DNA of 64,000 bases from Streptomyces sp. 135 (GTDB lineage Bacteria > Actinomycetota > Actinomycetes > Streptomycetales > Streptomycetaceae): assembly GCF_020026305.1 (NCBI RefSeq), contig NZ_CP075691.1:8487415-8551414 (forward strand), given 5' to 3'. The notes beneath the pieces were generated by a model. The model was given only the letters and a program-made list of their open reading frames with translations. It did no database searches and was not told where the DNA came from. Below are positions 17,320-26,852 of the stretch, piece after piece (the stretch's first letter is position 1; each line of letters starts with the position of its first letter). Both the position numbers and the translations under genes were made by a program.

Positions 17320-19278
17320 ATGAGCATTCTGGATGACGCCCGCCCGGGCATGAACCCCGAGATCCGCCCGCAGGACGACCTGTTCGGACACGTGAACGGC
17401 CGCTGGCTGGACACCGAGAAGATCCCCGAGGACCGCTCCAGCTGGGGCCCCTTCGTGCAGCTGGCCGACACGGCCGAGGAGCAGGTCAAGGAGATCATCC
17501 AGGAACTGGCGGCGGAGGCCTCGGGCGCCCCGTCCGAGGACGCCCGGAAGATCGCCGCGCTGTACGCCTCCTTCATGGACGAGGAGACCATCGCCGCCCG
17601 CGGGCTCGCCCCCGCGCAGCCCCTGATCGACGAGGTCGGCCGGGTGCGGGACGTGCGTGAGCTCGCCGCGTTCCTCGGCCGCTTCGAGCGTATCGGCGGC
17701 TCGGGGCTCTTCGGCTCGTACATCGACTCCGACGACCGCGACTCCGACCGCTACCTCTTCAACATCCTCCAGGGCGGCCTCGGCCTGCCCGACGAGTCGT
17801 ACTACCGCGACGAGAAGTTCGCCGAGATCCGGGAGAAGTACGTCGCCCACCTCACCCGGCTCCTCGCGCTCGGCGGGCACGCCGCCCCCGAGGCCGCCGC
17901 GAAGACCGTGCTCGCGCTGGAGACGCGGCTCGCCGCCGGGCACTGGGAGCGCGCCGAGACCCGCGACGTACTGAAGACCTACAACCTCACGACGCTGGAC
18001 GAACTCCTCGCCCTGGCGCCCGAGTTCGACTGGCGCGGCTACGTCGAGGGGCTCGGCGGCTCGGAGGCCGCGATCGCCGAGACGTGCGTACGCCAGCCGT
18101 CCTATCTCGCGCACCTCTCCACGGTCCTCGCCGAGACGCCGATCGAGCAGTGGCGGGACTGGGCGCTGACGCGGGTGCTCCGCGCCTGCTCCCCATACCT
18201 CACCGACGAGTTCGTGCGGAACAACTTCGAGTTCTACGGCCGCACCCTGAACGGCACCCCCGAGCTGCGCGCCCGCTGGAAGCGGGCCGTGGCCTTCGTC
18301 GAGGGCGCCATCGGCAAGGCCGTCGGCAAGGAGTACGTCACGCGGCACTTCCCGCCGTCGTCCAAGGCGATCATGGACGACCTCGTCGCCAACCTCCTGG
18401 AGGCCTACCGCCAGTCGATCGCCCGCCTGGACTGGATGACCGACGAGACGAAGGAGCGGGCGTACGAGAAGCTCGCCACGTTCCGCCCCAAGATCGGTTA
18501 CCCCGACACCTTCCGTGACTACTCGGCGCTCCAGGTCAGCGCCGACGACCTGCTCGGCAACGCGCAGGCGGCGGCCGCGTTCGAGTCGGACCGGCAGCTC
18601 GCCAAGATCGGTTCGCCGGTCGACCGCGACGAGTGGTTCATGCTGCCGCAGACGGTCAACGCGTACTACAACCCGGGCACCAACGAGATCTGCTTCCCCG
18701 CGGGCATCCTGCAGAAGCCGTTCTTCTCGCCCGACGCCGACCCGGCGGAGAACTACGGCGGCATCGGCGCGGTCATCGGCCACGAGATCGGCCACGGCTT
18801 CGACGACCAGGGCGCGCAGTACGACGGCGCGGGCAACCTCAACGACTGGTGGACGGCCGCCGACAAGGCCGCGTTCGAGGCCAAGTCGAAGGCGCTGGTC
18901 AAGCAGTACGACGGCTTCTCGCCCCGCAACCTCCCCGGCGAGTTCGTCAACGGCTCTCTGACGGTCGGCGAGAACATCGGCGACCTCGGCGGCCTGACCA
19001 TCGGGCACACCGCGTACCTCATCTCGCTCGACGGGGCGCCGATGCCCGAGAGCGACGGCATGACCGGCTCGCAGCGGCTCTTCAAGAACTGGGCGTACTG
19101 CTGGCGGACCATGCGCCGCAAGGAGCAGGAGCAGCAGTACCTCACGATCGACCCGCACTCGCCGCCGGAGTTTCGCGCCAACATCGTCCGCAACCTCGAC
19201 GAGTTCCACGAGGCGTTCGGCACGGTGGAGGGCGACGGCCTGTGGCTGGACCCGGCGGAGCGCGTGCGGATCTGGTGA
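17320..19278 (+). CDS. M13-family zinc metallopeptidase (neprilysin-like)
   Basis: 652 residues from ATGAGCATTCTGGATGAC. The N-terminal M13 domain starts DDLFGHVNGRWLDTEKIPED. The catalytic region shows INAYYNP-type text (VNAYYNPGTNEICFPAGI), the zinc motif GHEIGHGFDDQG (HExxH) and the third-ligand motif GENIGDLGG. The end DPAERVRIW replaces the eukaryotic CxxW. No signal peptide or membrane anchor is visible, so the enzyme is probably cytoplasmic or exported without a classical signal. It degrades peptides; the substrate is unknown. It diverges from the gene at 16064-17170. Confidence 0.96.
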   Translation: MSILDDARPGMNPEIRPQDDLFGHVNGRWLDTEKIPEDRSSWGPFVQLADTAEEQVKEIIQELAAEASGAPSEDARKIAALYASFMDEETIAARGLAPAQPLIDEVGRVRDVRELAAFLGRFERIGGSGLFGSYIDSDDRDSDRYLFNILQGGLGLPDESYYRDEKFAEIREKYVAHLTRLLALGGHAAPEAAAKTVLALETRLAAGHWERAETRDVLKTYNLTTLDELLALAPEFDWRGYVEGLGGSEAAIAETCVRQPSYLAHLSTVLAETPIEQWRDWALTRVLRACSPYLTDEFVRNNFEFYGRTLNGTPELRARWKRAVAFVEGAIGKAVGKEYVTRHFPPSSKAIMDDLVANLLEAYRQSIARLDWMTDETKERAYEKLATFRPKIGYPDTFRDYSALQVSADDLLGNAQAAAAFESDRQLAKIGSPVDRDEWFMLPQTVNAYYNPGTNEICFPAGILQKPFFSPDADPAENYGGIGAVIGHEIGHGFDDQGAQYDGAGNLNDWWTAADKAAFEAKSKALVKQYDGFSPRNLPGEFVNGSLTVGENIGDLGGLTIGHTAYLISLDGAPMPESDGMTGSQRLFKNWAYCWRTMRRKEQEQQYLTIDPHSPPEFRANIVRNLDEFHEAFGTVEGDGLWLDPAERVRIW

Positions 19279-19300
19279 GACCCCGCGGCGCCCCCGCGGC

Positions 19301-20176
19301 TCAGGCGAGGAAGGCGGCGGTGGCCGCCGTGAACCGTGCGGGGTCGTCCAGCCACGGGAAGTGGGCGGCGCCGGGCTGCACGACGAGCTCGGCGTGCGGG
19401 AAGAGGGCGGCGACCTCGGCCATGGCGGGCGGCGGCGAGTTCAGATCGGCCTCCCCGGCGAGCACCAGCACCGGCGATGCGAAGCGGGCGAGCGCGGCGC
19501 GGGTGCTCTCGGGGTCGTAGGCGCCCTCGCCGCCGAAGGCCGCCGCGGCCTCGTCGTTGCGCTGCTCGTCCTCGGCCGCCCGGTGGGCCCGCGCGGTCCC
19601 GTCCCAGCGGCCGTAGGAGAACGGCGTCATGGCCTGCCAGGACTCGGCGGTCGCCCGCCCGGTCACGACCGCCTCCAGGGCCGCGAACGCCGTCGGGAAC
19701 CACGGCTCGTCCCGGCGCAGCAGCGCCGTCTGCCGCCGTACCTCACCGGTGACCGTGATGCCGACGGCCAGCACGCTGGGCGTGATCAGCGCGAGCCTCG
19801 CGACGCGTTCGGGGTGGCGGGCGGCGTACAGCACGGCGAGGTTCGTACCGCCGGAGTGCGCGAGCAGGTCCATCGTGTCGAGGCCCAGGTGCTCGCGCAG
19901 CGCCTCCACGTCGTCGACGAGGCGGTCGCAGCGGTACGAGGCGGTGTCCCGCGGCACCTCGGAGGCGCCGGTCCCCCGGAGGTCCAGCATGGCCAGCGGG
20001 CGGTGCGCGCTCAGGCCGCCGAGGTCGCCGAGGTACGCGGAGGCCTGCATGGGGCCGCCGGGCAGACAGACCACCGGGGCGGCGCCGGCCGGACCCGTGC
20101 GCCGCTCGGGGTCCGCTTCGCCTCCGAGTACGTGGTAGGCGAGTCGGGTGCCGTCGGGCGCGGAGAAGGTAGACAT
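19301..20176 (-). CDS. Alpha/beta hydrolase (proline iminopeptidase-like)
   Basis: 291 residues from the ATG at 20176. The oxyanion region reads VVCLPGGPMQASAYLGDLGG and the strand-3 motif MLDLRGTGASEVP. The nucleophile elbow is LLAHSGGTNLAVL (Ser in AHSGG). The acid lies in VLVLAGEADLNSPP and the His in PGAAHFPWLDDP, giving a complete triad. The family covers aminopeptidases and small-molecule hydrolases. A CCGCGG hairpin separates its stop from the convergent M13 peptidase stop 22 bases away. Confidence 0.92.
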   Translation of the reverse strand: MSTFSAPDGTRLAYHVLGGEADPERRTGPAGAAPVVCLPGGPMQASAYLGDLGGLSAHRPLAMLDLRGTGASEVPRDTASYRCDRLVDDVEALREHLGLDTMDLLAHSGGTNLAVLYAARHPERVARLALITPSVLAVGITVTGEVRRQTALLRRDEPWFPTAFAALEAVVTGRATAESWQAMTPFSYGRWDGTARAHRAAEDEQRNDEAAAAFGGEGAYDPESTRAALARFASPVLVLAGEADLNSPPPAMAEVAALFPHAELVVQPGAAHFPWLDDPARFTAATAAFLA

Positions 20177-20314
20177 GGGCCTGACCTTCTCAGGGCCCTC
20201 GGTCGGGATCAACCGGGTTCTTCTCAGGGGTGCCCGGGGCTCAGGTTGCGGTGACCACGGCGGTGCGGGCGCCCCCCGCCGGGTGCCGTCATCGACGCGC
20301 CACCTTCCCAAGAC

Positions 20315-21337
20315 GTGCCCGCGGCTTGCCCACCGCGGTCACGGTGTCGCGACCTAAGGTGCGCCGGCAACACCGGGCGCCGGATCGCCGGCCTTCTCGC
20401 CGGGGCCGGCCACCGCGTCCGCACCGGCAGCCGTCGCCCGGCGCCTGGCGACGGCCACCCGTGGGTGCCCTTCGACTGGGGTGACGCGGCGACCCACGGC
20501 CCGGCCCTGGAAGGCGTGCGCCGCGTCTATCTCGTCCCGCCCACCGGCGAGCCGGACCCCGCCGCGTACCTGCTGCCGTTCCTCGACCTGGCGCGCCGGG
20601 CCGGGGTCGACCGTGTGGTGCTGCTCAACTCCTCGGCCATCGCGGAGACGGACGGCGGCCTCGGCGAGGTCCATCGCGCGCTCCGCGCGCGGTTCCCGCA
20701 GTGGACCGTGCTGCGGCCCTCCTGGTTCATGCAGAACTTCAGCGGTGACCATCCGCACGCCCGCGGCATCCGAGAGCGCGGCGAGATCGTGACGGCCACC
20801 GGGGACGGCCGGGTCGCGTTCGTGGACGCCGAGGACATCGCGGCCGTCGGCGCCCGGGCCCTGACGCACGAGCGCCCGCACAACACCGCCCACCTCATCA
20901 CCGGCCCCCAGGCGCTGAGTTACGCCGAAGTCGCGGCGACCCTCTCCCGTGTCACGGGCAGGGCCGTGCGCCATCGCGCCGTCCCTCGCGCGACGCTGCG
21001 GGACCGGCTGGCCGCCGACGGCATCCCGGAACGCTTCGCCGACCTCCTCGCCGGCATGGACGAGGCGATCGCCCAGGGAGCGGAGGACCGGACGAGCCCG
21101 GCCGTGGGACAGGTCACGGGCCGCGCGCCGCGCTCCTTCGCCGACTTCGCCGCGGCGCACGCGGCCGCCTCGCGCGGCGGTATCCACGCGCCGCCCCGGC
21201 CCGGCGCAAGCCGTCACCGGCGCGGGGCGGATCAGCCCCCGCCCCGCGCCCCGGCGGCCTTCTCCTCGCGCGCCGCGAGCGGCACCCCGAGCGGACGGGC
21301 GAGGCCTACGATGCCTTCGTCGAGCCGCTGGAGGTGA
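20315..21337 (+). CDS. NmrA-like NAD(P)-binding protein, damaged or atypical N-terminus
   Basis: 340 codons from a GTG at 20315. The body is clear: AGNTGRRIAGLLAGAGHRVR, VRRVYLVPP, the VVLLNSSA strand, RPSWFMQNF, and VAFVDAEDIAAVGARAL, as in NmrA/HSCARG-type NAD(P) sensors. The family should open MxxVLVTGATGNTGR, but here the first beta strand and the first glycine of the dinucleotide loop are replaced by MPAACPPRSRCRDLRC. A small deletion or frameshift around 20340-20365 is likely. The last 55 residues read antisense through the 3' end of the FUSC gene and look non-native. Confidence 0.72.
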   Translation: MPAACPPRSRCRDLRCAGNTGRRIAGLLAGAGHRVRTGSRRPAPGDGHPWVPFDWGDAATHGPALEGVRRVYLVPPTGEPDPAAYLLPFLDLARRAGVDRVVLLNSSAIAETDGGLGEVHRALRARFPQWTVLRPSWFMQNFSGDHPHARGIRERGEIVTATGDGRVAFVDAEDIAAVGARALTHERPHNTAHLITGPQALSYAEVAATLSRVTGRAVRHRAVPRATLRDRLAADGIPERFADLLAGMDEAIAQGAEDRTSPAVGQVTGRAPRSFADFAAAHAAASRGGIHAPPRPGASRHRRGADQPPPRAPAAFSSRAASGTPSGRARPTMPSSSRWR

Positions 21338-23502
21338 CGCAGCACCCGGAAGGCGACAGAACCGGTGCGCAGCACCTCGTGACGGCCGCTGTCCAGCATC
21401 GAGGCGATGCTCGCCCCCGACTCGATCTCCCCGTCGGTCTCCTCGTCCCGTACGTGCGCGGCGATCAGATCGATGTTGTGCGTGATGCGCCGCCCGGCGA
21501 GAGCCAGCCGCGCGTCCGCCGCCACGCTCTTGCTGGAGGGCACCAGCTCGGCCGTCGCCGCCAGCGAACGCGCGTGGTAGGCACAGGTCTCCAGGAGCGC
21601 CACCACATAGCGGGCGTTCTGCCGCCGGGCCCGCAGCGGGGCGATCGGATGCGTCAACGGCTTCGTGGAGCTGCGCAGATCGTCCAGCGCCGTGTCCAAG
21701 TCCCGTGCCAGGTCCACGAGGTCGACCGGGGGCCCGCCGCTGAGCTGCGCCACCGCCGCCGAGACGACGTCCCGCAGGCGCGCGAGGACGGTGCCGAGCT
21801 CCTCGTCGGTGCGGTGCGACGTACGCACCGGCAGGACGAGGACCGCCGCGATGATGCCGCAGGCCGCGCCGAGTGCCGTCTCCTCGACGCGCAGCACCAG
21901 GACGTCCAGGCTGTAGGTGTTGAGCAGCGTGTAGAGCAGGCCCAGCATCGCCGTGACGAAGAAGGACATCAGCGCGTACGACAACGGGGCGGTGAAGAAC
22001 ATCCCGAAGACACAGAGGAGGACCAGGGCGAACGCGATCCACGTGTGGTTCCCGACGGCACCGGCCAGCGCCACCCCCGCCACCACGCCGAGCACCGTGC
22101 CGACCAGCCGGCGGTAGCCCTTGACCAGGATCTCGCCGGTGGAGGCGGTGTTGAGGAAGACGACCCAGCAGGTCAGCACCGCCCAGTACCAGCGCTGCGT
22201 GGACAGGAACTCGCCCCCGACGATGGCCAGCGCGGAGCCCACCGAGACCTGCACGGCCGCCCTGGTGGTGGGGCGCCGCAGCCCGGTCGGCTCCTGCTCG
22301 GCGGCCTCCGCGGCCTCACCGGAGATCGATATCTCCTCCGCCTCGAACTCCTCACGGGAGCGCGCCGCTTCCGGAGTGTCGTACTCCTCGTCCTGTGCGG
22401 CGTTCACCGCGAGCCGCAGACCCAAGATGGCGCGCGCCGCCTCACCGACCGCGCGGAAACAGTCCTGCACGGCGGGCGAACCCTGCGGAAGACCCTGCTC
22501 CTCGCGGTAACCGAGCAGCCGGTTGCGCAGGTAAGGGAGCGCCGTGCCGCGGTCGTCGGGCACCAGACGCACCACGAGCAGGTGCAGGGCCCGCAGATCC
22601 CGGCGCAGCGCCGAGCCCGCGTCCTGCGCGATCCGGGCGCGCGCCGGCATGGACGCCGACGCGTTCGGCAGATGCAGCGTCAGCGTCTCCACACGCTCGG
22701 CGCTGCGGGCGTTGAGGAGCAGGACGCCGAGGCGCTCCGCGGCGATCTCCGCGTCGGCGACCCTGCGCTGGAGCAGCGCCGCCGCGGACGCGTCGCGCGT
22801 ACCCTCCTCCAGCCGGCCCTGGATCATCAGCGCGGCCTCGTGCAGCCGGGCGGTGCTGCGCCGCAGATCGGCCAGGACCGCGTCGACGTCCCCGGCGTCG
22901 GCGTCGAGGAGTTCGATCTGGTGGGCCACGAGCTGGGCGAGCCGTGCCCGGAACGCCTCGCGCAACCGCGCCAGCGTGCGTTCGGGCGTCTCCGGCACCA
23001 GGGCGAACCGCGCGATCGCACTGCATACGAAGGCGATGGTGAGGGTCAGGAACAGCTCGGGCAGGGCCGACACGGACGCGCTCACGAAGAGCGAGACGAA
23101 GTAGACCTGGAAGCCGATCAGGCCGAGCGCGGTGCCCCGGTCGCCGAACCGGCGCGAGTACACCGCCCCGAAGATCAGCATGACGAAGAAGACGTCACCG
23201 GCGATCACACGGGAGTTGAGGAGCGCGCCCAGGGATATCGCCGCGAGCGCCACGGGCAGGCCGAGCGCCAGCGTGACCGCCTGGCCGCGCACCTCCTTCT
23301 CCTGGATCGCGAACGTGGCGGCCATCGCCGTCATCGCGCCCGCCACGAGATGCGTCACCGGGGTGCCGACGAGGGCGAGCACGGCGAGCGCGAGGAGGAT
23401 CGCCCCGACCGTGCGCAACCCCGCCATCAGACGCAGAAGTCCTGGGTCCGACGCCGAGAACCGGTCCCAGACGCTCTTCGCTGTCCTTCGTGCCACTGCC
23501 AT
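21232..23502 (-). CDS. FUSC-family membrane protein
   Basis: 756 residues from the ATG at 23502. Two blocks of hydrophobic helices are present: TVGAILLALAVLALVGTPV through FLTLTIAFVCSAIARF, and AVQVSVGSALAIVGGEFL through LGAACGIIAAVLVLPV. Each is followed by a long charged helical cytosolic region. This is the duplicated FUSC / aromatic acid exporter (ArAE) layout with YwfO/YccS-like order. The signature WYWAVLTCWVVFLNTASTGE is clear. It is probably an efflux protein in the cytoplasmic membrane; the substrate is unknown. Confidence 0.9.
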   Translation of the reverse strand: MAVARRTAKSVWDRFSASDPGLLRLMAGLRTVGAILLALAVLALVGTPVTHLVAGAMTAMAATFAIQEKEVRGQAVTLALGLPVALAAISLGALLNSRVIAGDVFFVMLIFGAVYSRRFGDRGTALGLIGFQVYFVSLFVSASVSALPELFLTLTIAFVCSAIARFALVPETPERTLARLREAFRARLAQLVAHQIELLDADAGDVDAVLADLRRSTARLHEAALMIQGRLEEGTRDASAAALLQRRVADAEIAAERLGVLLLNARSAERVETLTLHLPNASASMPARARIAQDAGSALRRDLRALHLLVVRLVPDDRGTALPYLRNRLLGYREEQGLPQGSPAVQDCFRAVGEAARAILGLRLAVNAAQDEEYDTPEAARSREEFEAEEISISGEAAEAAEQEPTGLRRPTTRAAVQVSVGSALAIVGGEFLSTQRWYWAVLTCWVVFLNTASTGEILVKGYRRLVGTVLGVVAGVALAGAVGNHTWIAFALVLLCVFGMFFTAPLSYALMSFFVTAMLGLLYTLLNTYSLDVLVLRVEETALGAACGIIAAVLVLPVRTSHRTDEELGTVLARLRDVVSAAVAQLSGGPPVDLVDLARDLDTALDDLRSSTKPLTHPIAPLRARRQNARYVVALLETCAYHARSLAATAELVPSSKSVAADARLALAGRRITHNIDLIAAHVRDEETDGEIESGASIASMLDSGRHEVLRTGSVAFRVLRHLQRLDEGIVGLARPLGVPLAAREEKAAGARGGG

Positions 23503-23722
23503 CGCGATGCCGTGCTCCCCGCTGTTCTCTCGGTACCTCTCGGCTCGTGCCCAGCATCGCACGAGCACATTCGGGAAGATCAAGGCTGGTGGGAGGCCTG
23601 CCACGGCTCCGGGCCGCGGCCCGCGAAAGTCACCCGCCCGCCCTGCGGGTAGGGTTCCGCTGTCGTTCGCCGCTACGTGGTCGAGGAGTCAGTGTGTCGA
23701 ATGTGTCGAAGAGGGACCGGAC

Positions 23723-24199
23723 ATGACGGCGCGCGTGGCGGTCGGGGACACCGTCGAGGACTTCACGCTGCCGGACGAGACCGGCGTCCCGCGTGCACTC
23801 TCCGAACTCCTCGAAGACGGCCCGGTCGTCCTGTTCTTCTACCCGGCGGCCCTCACTCCGGGCTGCACGGCCGAGGCCTGCCACTTCCGCGACCTCGCGA
23901 CGGAGTTCGCCGAGGCCGGCGCGCGGCCGGTGGGCATCAGCGCCGACGCGGTCGAACGCCAGCGGGAGTTCAACGAACGGCACAGCCTCGGCCTCCCCCT
24001 CCTCTCGGACACCGAGGGCCAGGTGCGCGACCGGTTCGGCGTGACCCGCGGCTTCTCGCTGGCGCCCACCAAGCGCGTCACGTTCGTGATCGACCAGGGC
24101 CGGACCGTCGCCGAAGTCGTCCGCAGCGAACTGCGCATGAGCGCGCACGCCGACCGCGCCCTGGCCGCCGTACGACGCCTCAAGGAGAGCCAGGCCTGA
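23723..24199 (+). CDS. Peroxiredoxin, Bcp/AhpE type
   Basis: 158 residues. The peroxidatic motif is PAALTPGCTAEACHF, with the catalytic Cys in PGCT and a second Cys five residues later, as in resolving-type Bcp. An Arg is found in VVRSELRMSAHADRAL. It reduces hydroperoxides with thioredoxin or mycoredoxin. Just upstream is an exact tandem duplicate of TGTGTCGAA (23693-23710). The 3' end overlaps the convergent DUF1338 gene by 20 bases. Confidence 0.95.
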   Translation: MTARVAVGDTVEDFTLPDETGVPRALSELLEDGPVVLFFYPAALTPGCTAEACHFRDLATEFAEAGARPVGISADAVERQREFNERHSLGLPLLSDTEGQVRDRFGVTRGFSLAPTKRVTFVIDQGRTVAEVVRSELRMSAHADRALAAVRRLKESQA

Positions 24200-25592
24200 G
24201 CACGTCCGGGGCGGCCGCGAGCCCCAGCTCACGGGCGACCCGGGTGAGGGAGAGCCGCCGCTGCCGCTCGTACAGGGCGAACGGGTCGAGCACCTCTCGG
24301 TCCATGGCGGCGGAGAGCCGCCCTGCGTCGTACGCGTCGGCCTCCTGGGCGCTGTCCCGGGCCCCGGTGTCGTTCAGGTTGGACCGGAAGATGCCCGCGG
24401 CGGAGCGGGGCAGGAAGTCCTCGTAGACGATCGGCTCGGCCCCGACCCAGCCGTCCCGCAGGAGCGCTCCGAGCTTCGAGGGCGGGCGGCCGTCCCTGGG
24501 CCGCCCCTGAGCCACGTGATAGGTGAAGAATCCGAGCCCCCGCTCGGCGAGCCCCTCTTCCGTCACCGGCAGATGTTCCGCCCACACGGCGCGGGCGATG
24601 TCGCCGCGGTCGGCCGGCGGCAGGTCCGCGGCCCGCTCGTCGACGAGGGCGAGCATCCGGTCGTACAGCGCGCGGCCTTCGCGGGTCAGGGCGATGCCGC
24701 GGGCCTCGACCTCGCCGAAGCGCACCCGCAGCGCGCCGTGGGTCACCGTGCCGTCCGCCGCGCGCAGCGCCCTCGGCTCGGCGATCGCCCGGAAGGACGT
24801 CTGGCGCAGCAGGACGTCCGGGCCCTCCCAGCGGGGCGGCCCCTGGATCGTGTCGATCATCTCGACGCCGCGCTCGGCCATCCGCCGGTAGAGCTCGTCG
24901 ATGTCCAGCACGCGCGGGGTCAGGTGGTTGAGGTGCGTGGCGCGTACGCCGCCGATGTCCGCGGCGACGGCGGAGACCCGCTCCAGCGCGGCGTACCAGT
25001 CCCTGTCGATGGGCTCCGCCGACAGTTCGAAGCTCCGCACGGCCAGGTCGAGGAAGCGTTCGGCGTCGGCCTCGGGCAGTTCCCGCTCGGCCTCGGCCCG
25101 GTCGGCCAGGGCGAGCAGTTCCGGTGCGAACAGCTCACGCCCGGCGAGGAACGCGGTGAGCCGTGCGCGCAGGTCCGCGTCGAAGAAGCGCCGGTCCGAG
25201 ACCGTGAGCATGGAGGTGAAGACCCGGAACGGATTGCGGGCCAGCTCCTCCTCGGCCACCGGCCGGAACGCGGTCGATACGACGGGCAGCGCGCCGACGG
25301 CGGTGTCGCGCAGGTCGTAGAAGCCGACCGGGCGCATGCCGAGGGCGCCGAAGACGCGGGCGACCTGCCGCAGTTCCCCGGGAGTGCCGACGCGGATGGC
25401 GCCGTGCCGCTCGGCGGTGACCCGGCGGATCGAGCCGAGGCGCTCGGCGTCGGCTCCCCGGGACCGCAGGACGTCCTCGTTGACCTCGTGGGAGACAGCC
25501 AGGAGCGTGGTGTAGGCGGGGACTTCACGTCCGTACATCCGGGAGAGCCGCGCGGCGAAGGCGGCGCGCAGCCGCCACGGGGCGATCGTCAT
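24180..25592 (-). CDS. DUF1338 / 2-oxoadipate dioxygenase-decarboxylase (HglS/YdcJ-like)
   Basis: 470 residues. The conserved metal-site text GGVRATHLNHLTPRVLDID, the QTSFRAIAEPR stretch, RFGEVEARGIALTREGRALYD and the terminal VYEDFLPRSAAGIFRSNL all fit DUF1338. Characterised members are Fe(II) VOC-fold enzymes converting 2-oxoadipate to 2-hydroxyglutarate in lysine degradation. It is last in a minus-strand series after a FAD amine/amino acid oxidoreductase 63 bases upstream, consistent with amino acid catabolism. The catabolic link is inference. Confidence 0.85.
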   Translation of the reverse strand: MTIAPWRLRAAFAARLSRMYGREVPAYTTLLAVSHEVNEDVLRSRGADAERLGSIRRVTAERHGAIRVGTPGELRQVARVFGALGMRPVGFYDLRDTAVGALPVVSTAFRPVAEEELARNPFRVFTSMLTVSDRRFFDADLRARLTAFLAGRELFAPELLALADRAEAERELPEADAERFLDLAVRSFELSAEPIDRDWYAALERVSAVAADIGGVRATHLNHLTPRVLDIDELYRRMAERGVEMIDTIQGPPRWEGPDVLLRQTSFRAIAEPRALRAADGTVTHGALRVRFGEVEARGIALTREGRALYDRMLALVDERAADLPPADRGDIARAVWAEHLPVTEEGLAERGLGFFTYHVAQGRPRDGRPPSKLGALLRDGWVGAEPIVYEDFLPRSAAGIFRSNLNDTGARDSAQEADAYDAGRLSAAMDREVLDPFALYERQRRLSLTRVARELGLAAAPDVLRPGSP

Positions 25593-25655
25593 CGGCGGGT
25601 AGTCCTCTCGGCCTTTCGGCTTCCGGTCAGTGCGCGTCCCGGCCGGCGGGGAGTG

Positions 25656-26852
25656 TCACACCACATGGGCTTCCGGCCGGTTCGCGTACCCCGTGCGGAA
25701 GCGGTCCGCGCCGAACGGGGTGACGTCCACGCACGGGCGTCGCCCCAGGTGCAGATCGCGGACGATCTCGCCCACAGCGGGGGCCTGGAGGAAGCCGTGC
25801 CCGGAGAACCCGGTGGCGTACAGGAAGTTGGGCACGGCGGTACAGCGGCCGATCAGCGCGTTGTGGTCCGGCGTGACCTCGTACAGGCCCGCCCAGCCTC
25901 GGCACGTCTCCATGCGGGCGACGGCGGGCGCCCGCCGTCGCACGGCCGCGCGGAACAGGTCGAGCCACTGCGGCGTCCACGTCGTGTCGAAGCCCTCCGG
26001 CTGCCGGGGGTCGGCGAGGCCGAGGAGCAGCCCGTCGTCGCTGTTGTGGAAGTACGCCGATGAGGCGAAGTCGATCGTGAACGGGATGCGGGGCGCGGCG
26101 GGCACCAGCGGGACCGTGAAGGCGAGTTGCCGCTTCAGCGGGCGCACCGGCAGGTCGACGCCCGCCATGGACCCGATCCCGGCTGACCAGGCGCCCGCGG
26201 CGCACACGACCGTGGCACAGGAGACCGGCCCGCGGTCCGTGTGCACGGCGGTGACACGGTCGCCGGCCATGTCCATGCCGGTGACCGTGGTGTGCGAGGC
26301 GAAGACGGCTCCGGAGAGGGCGGCGGCGCGTGCGTACCCCTGGACGACGAGGGCGGGCCGGGCGTGGCCGTCGGCGGGGGAGTGGGCGGCGGCGAGCAGC
26401 CCGTCGGTGCTGAGGTAGGGGCAGAGCGCCCGGGCCTCCTCGGGGCCGATCATGCGGCTGGGGACGCCGAGCTTGTTCTGCATCCGCACGCCGTCCTCGA
26501 AGTCCGCCACCTGTCGCGGGTCGGTCAGCAGGAAGAGGTAGCCGACGGTGTCGAGACCGATGCGGGCGCCGGGGCGGCGCGGGAAGTCCCGGAAGGCCCG
26601 CAGACTCCGCCGGCCCAGCTCGATGTTGAGGGGGTCGGAGAACTGCGCCCGCACACCGCCGATCGGCTTGCCCGAGCTGCCGCCGCCGAGGGCGCCCCGC
26701 TCGACGACGACGATGTCACGTACGCCGGCCTCGGCGAGATGGAAGGCGATGCTCGTCCCCATCACCCCGCCGCCGATGATCACGACCTCGGCGGTGGGAG
26801 GGAGGGTCCGGAAGGTGCTCGGGGGGCGCGGTGGGGGCGCTGAGGGGGTCAA
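25656..26852 (-). CDS. FAD-dependent oxidoreductase, DAO/sarcosine oxidase beta type
   Basis: 398 residues from a TTG at 26852 with a strong GGAAGGGAG ribosome site 8 bases ahead; no better ATG or GTG exists. The FAD-binding loop is VVIIGGGVMGTSIAFHLAEAG, followed by VVVERGALGGGSSGKPIGGV. The C-terminal substrate half has GWAGLYEVTPDHNALIG and FLYATGFSGHGFLQAPAVGE, typical of sarcosine/dimethylglycine-type oxidases. It oxidises an amine or amino acid in the cytosol; the substrate is unknown. The preceding CPBP reading frame overlaps its 5' end by 137 bases. Confidence 0.92.
   Translation of the reverse strand: MTPSAPPPRPPSTFRTLPPTAEVVIIGGGVMGTSIAFHLAEAGVRDIVVVERGALGGGSSGKPIGGVRAQFSDPLNIELGRRSLRAFRDFPRRPGARIGLDTVGYLFLLTDPRQVADFEDGVRMQNKLGVPSRMIGPEEARALCPYLSTDGLLAAAHSPADGHARPALVVQGYARAAALSGAVFASHTTVTGMDMAGDRVTAVHTDRGPVSCATVVCAAGAWSAGIGSMAGVDLPVRPLKRQLAFTVPLVPAAPRIPFTIDFASSAYFHNSDDGLLLGLADPRQPEGFDTTWTPQWLDLFRAAVRRRAPAVARMETCRGWAGLYEVTPDHNALIGRCTAVPNFLYATGFSGHGFLQAPAVGEIVRDLHLGRRPCVDVTPFGADRFRTGYANRPEAHVV

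Noticed and set aside
23693..23710. Tandem TGTGTCGAA repeat before the peroxiredoxin gene as an operator
   Set aside because: Only two 9-base copies very close to the start codon; too little to call a regulatory site.
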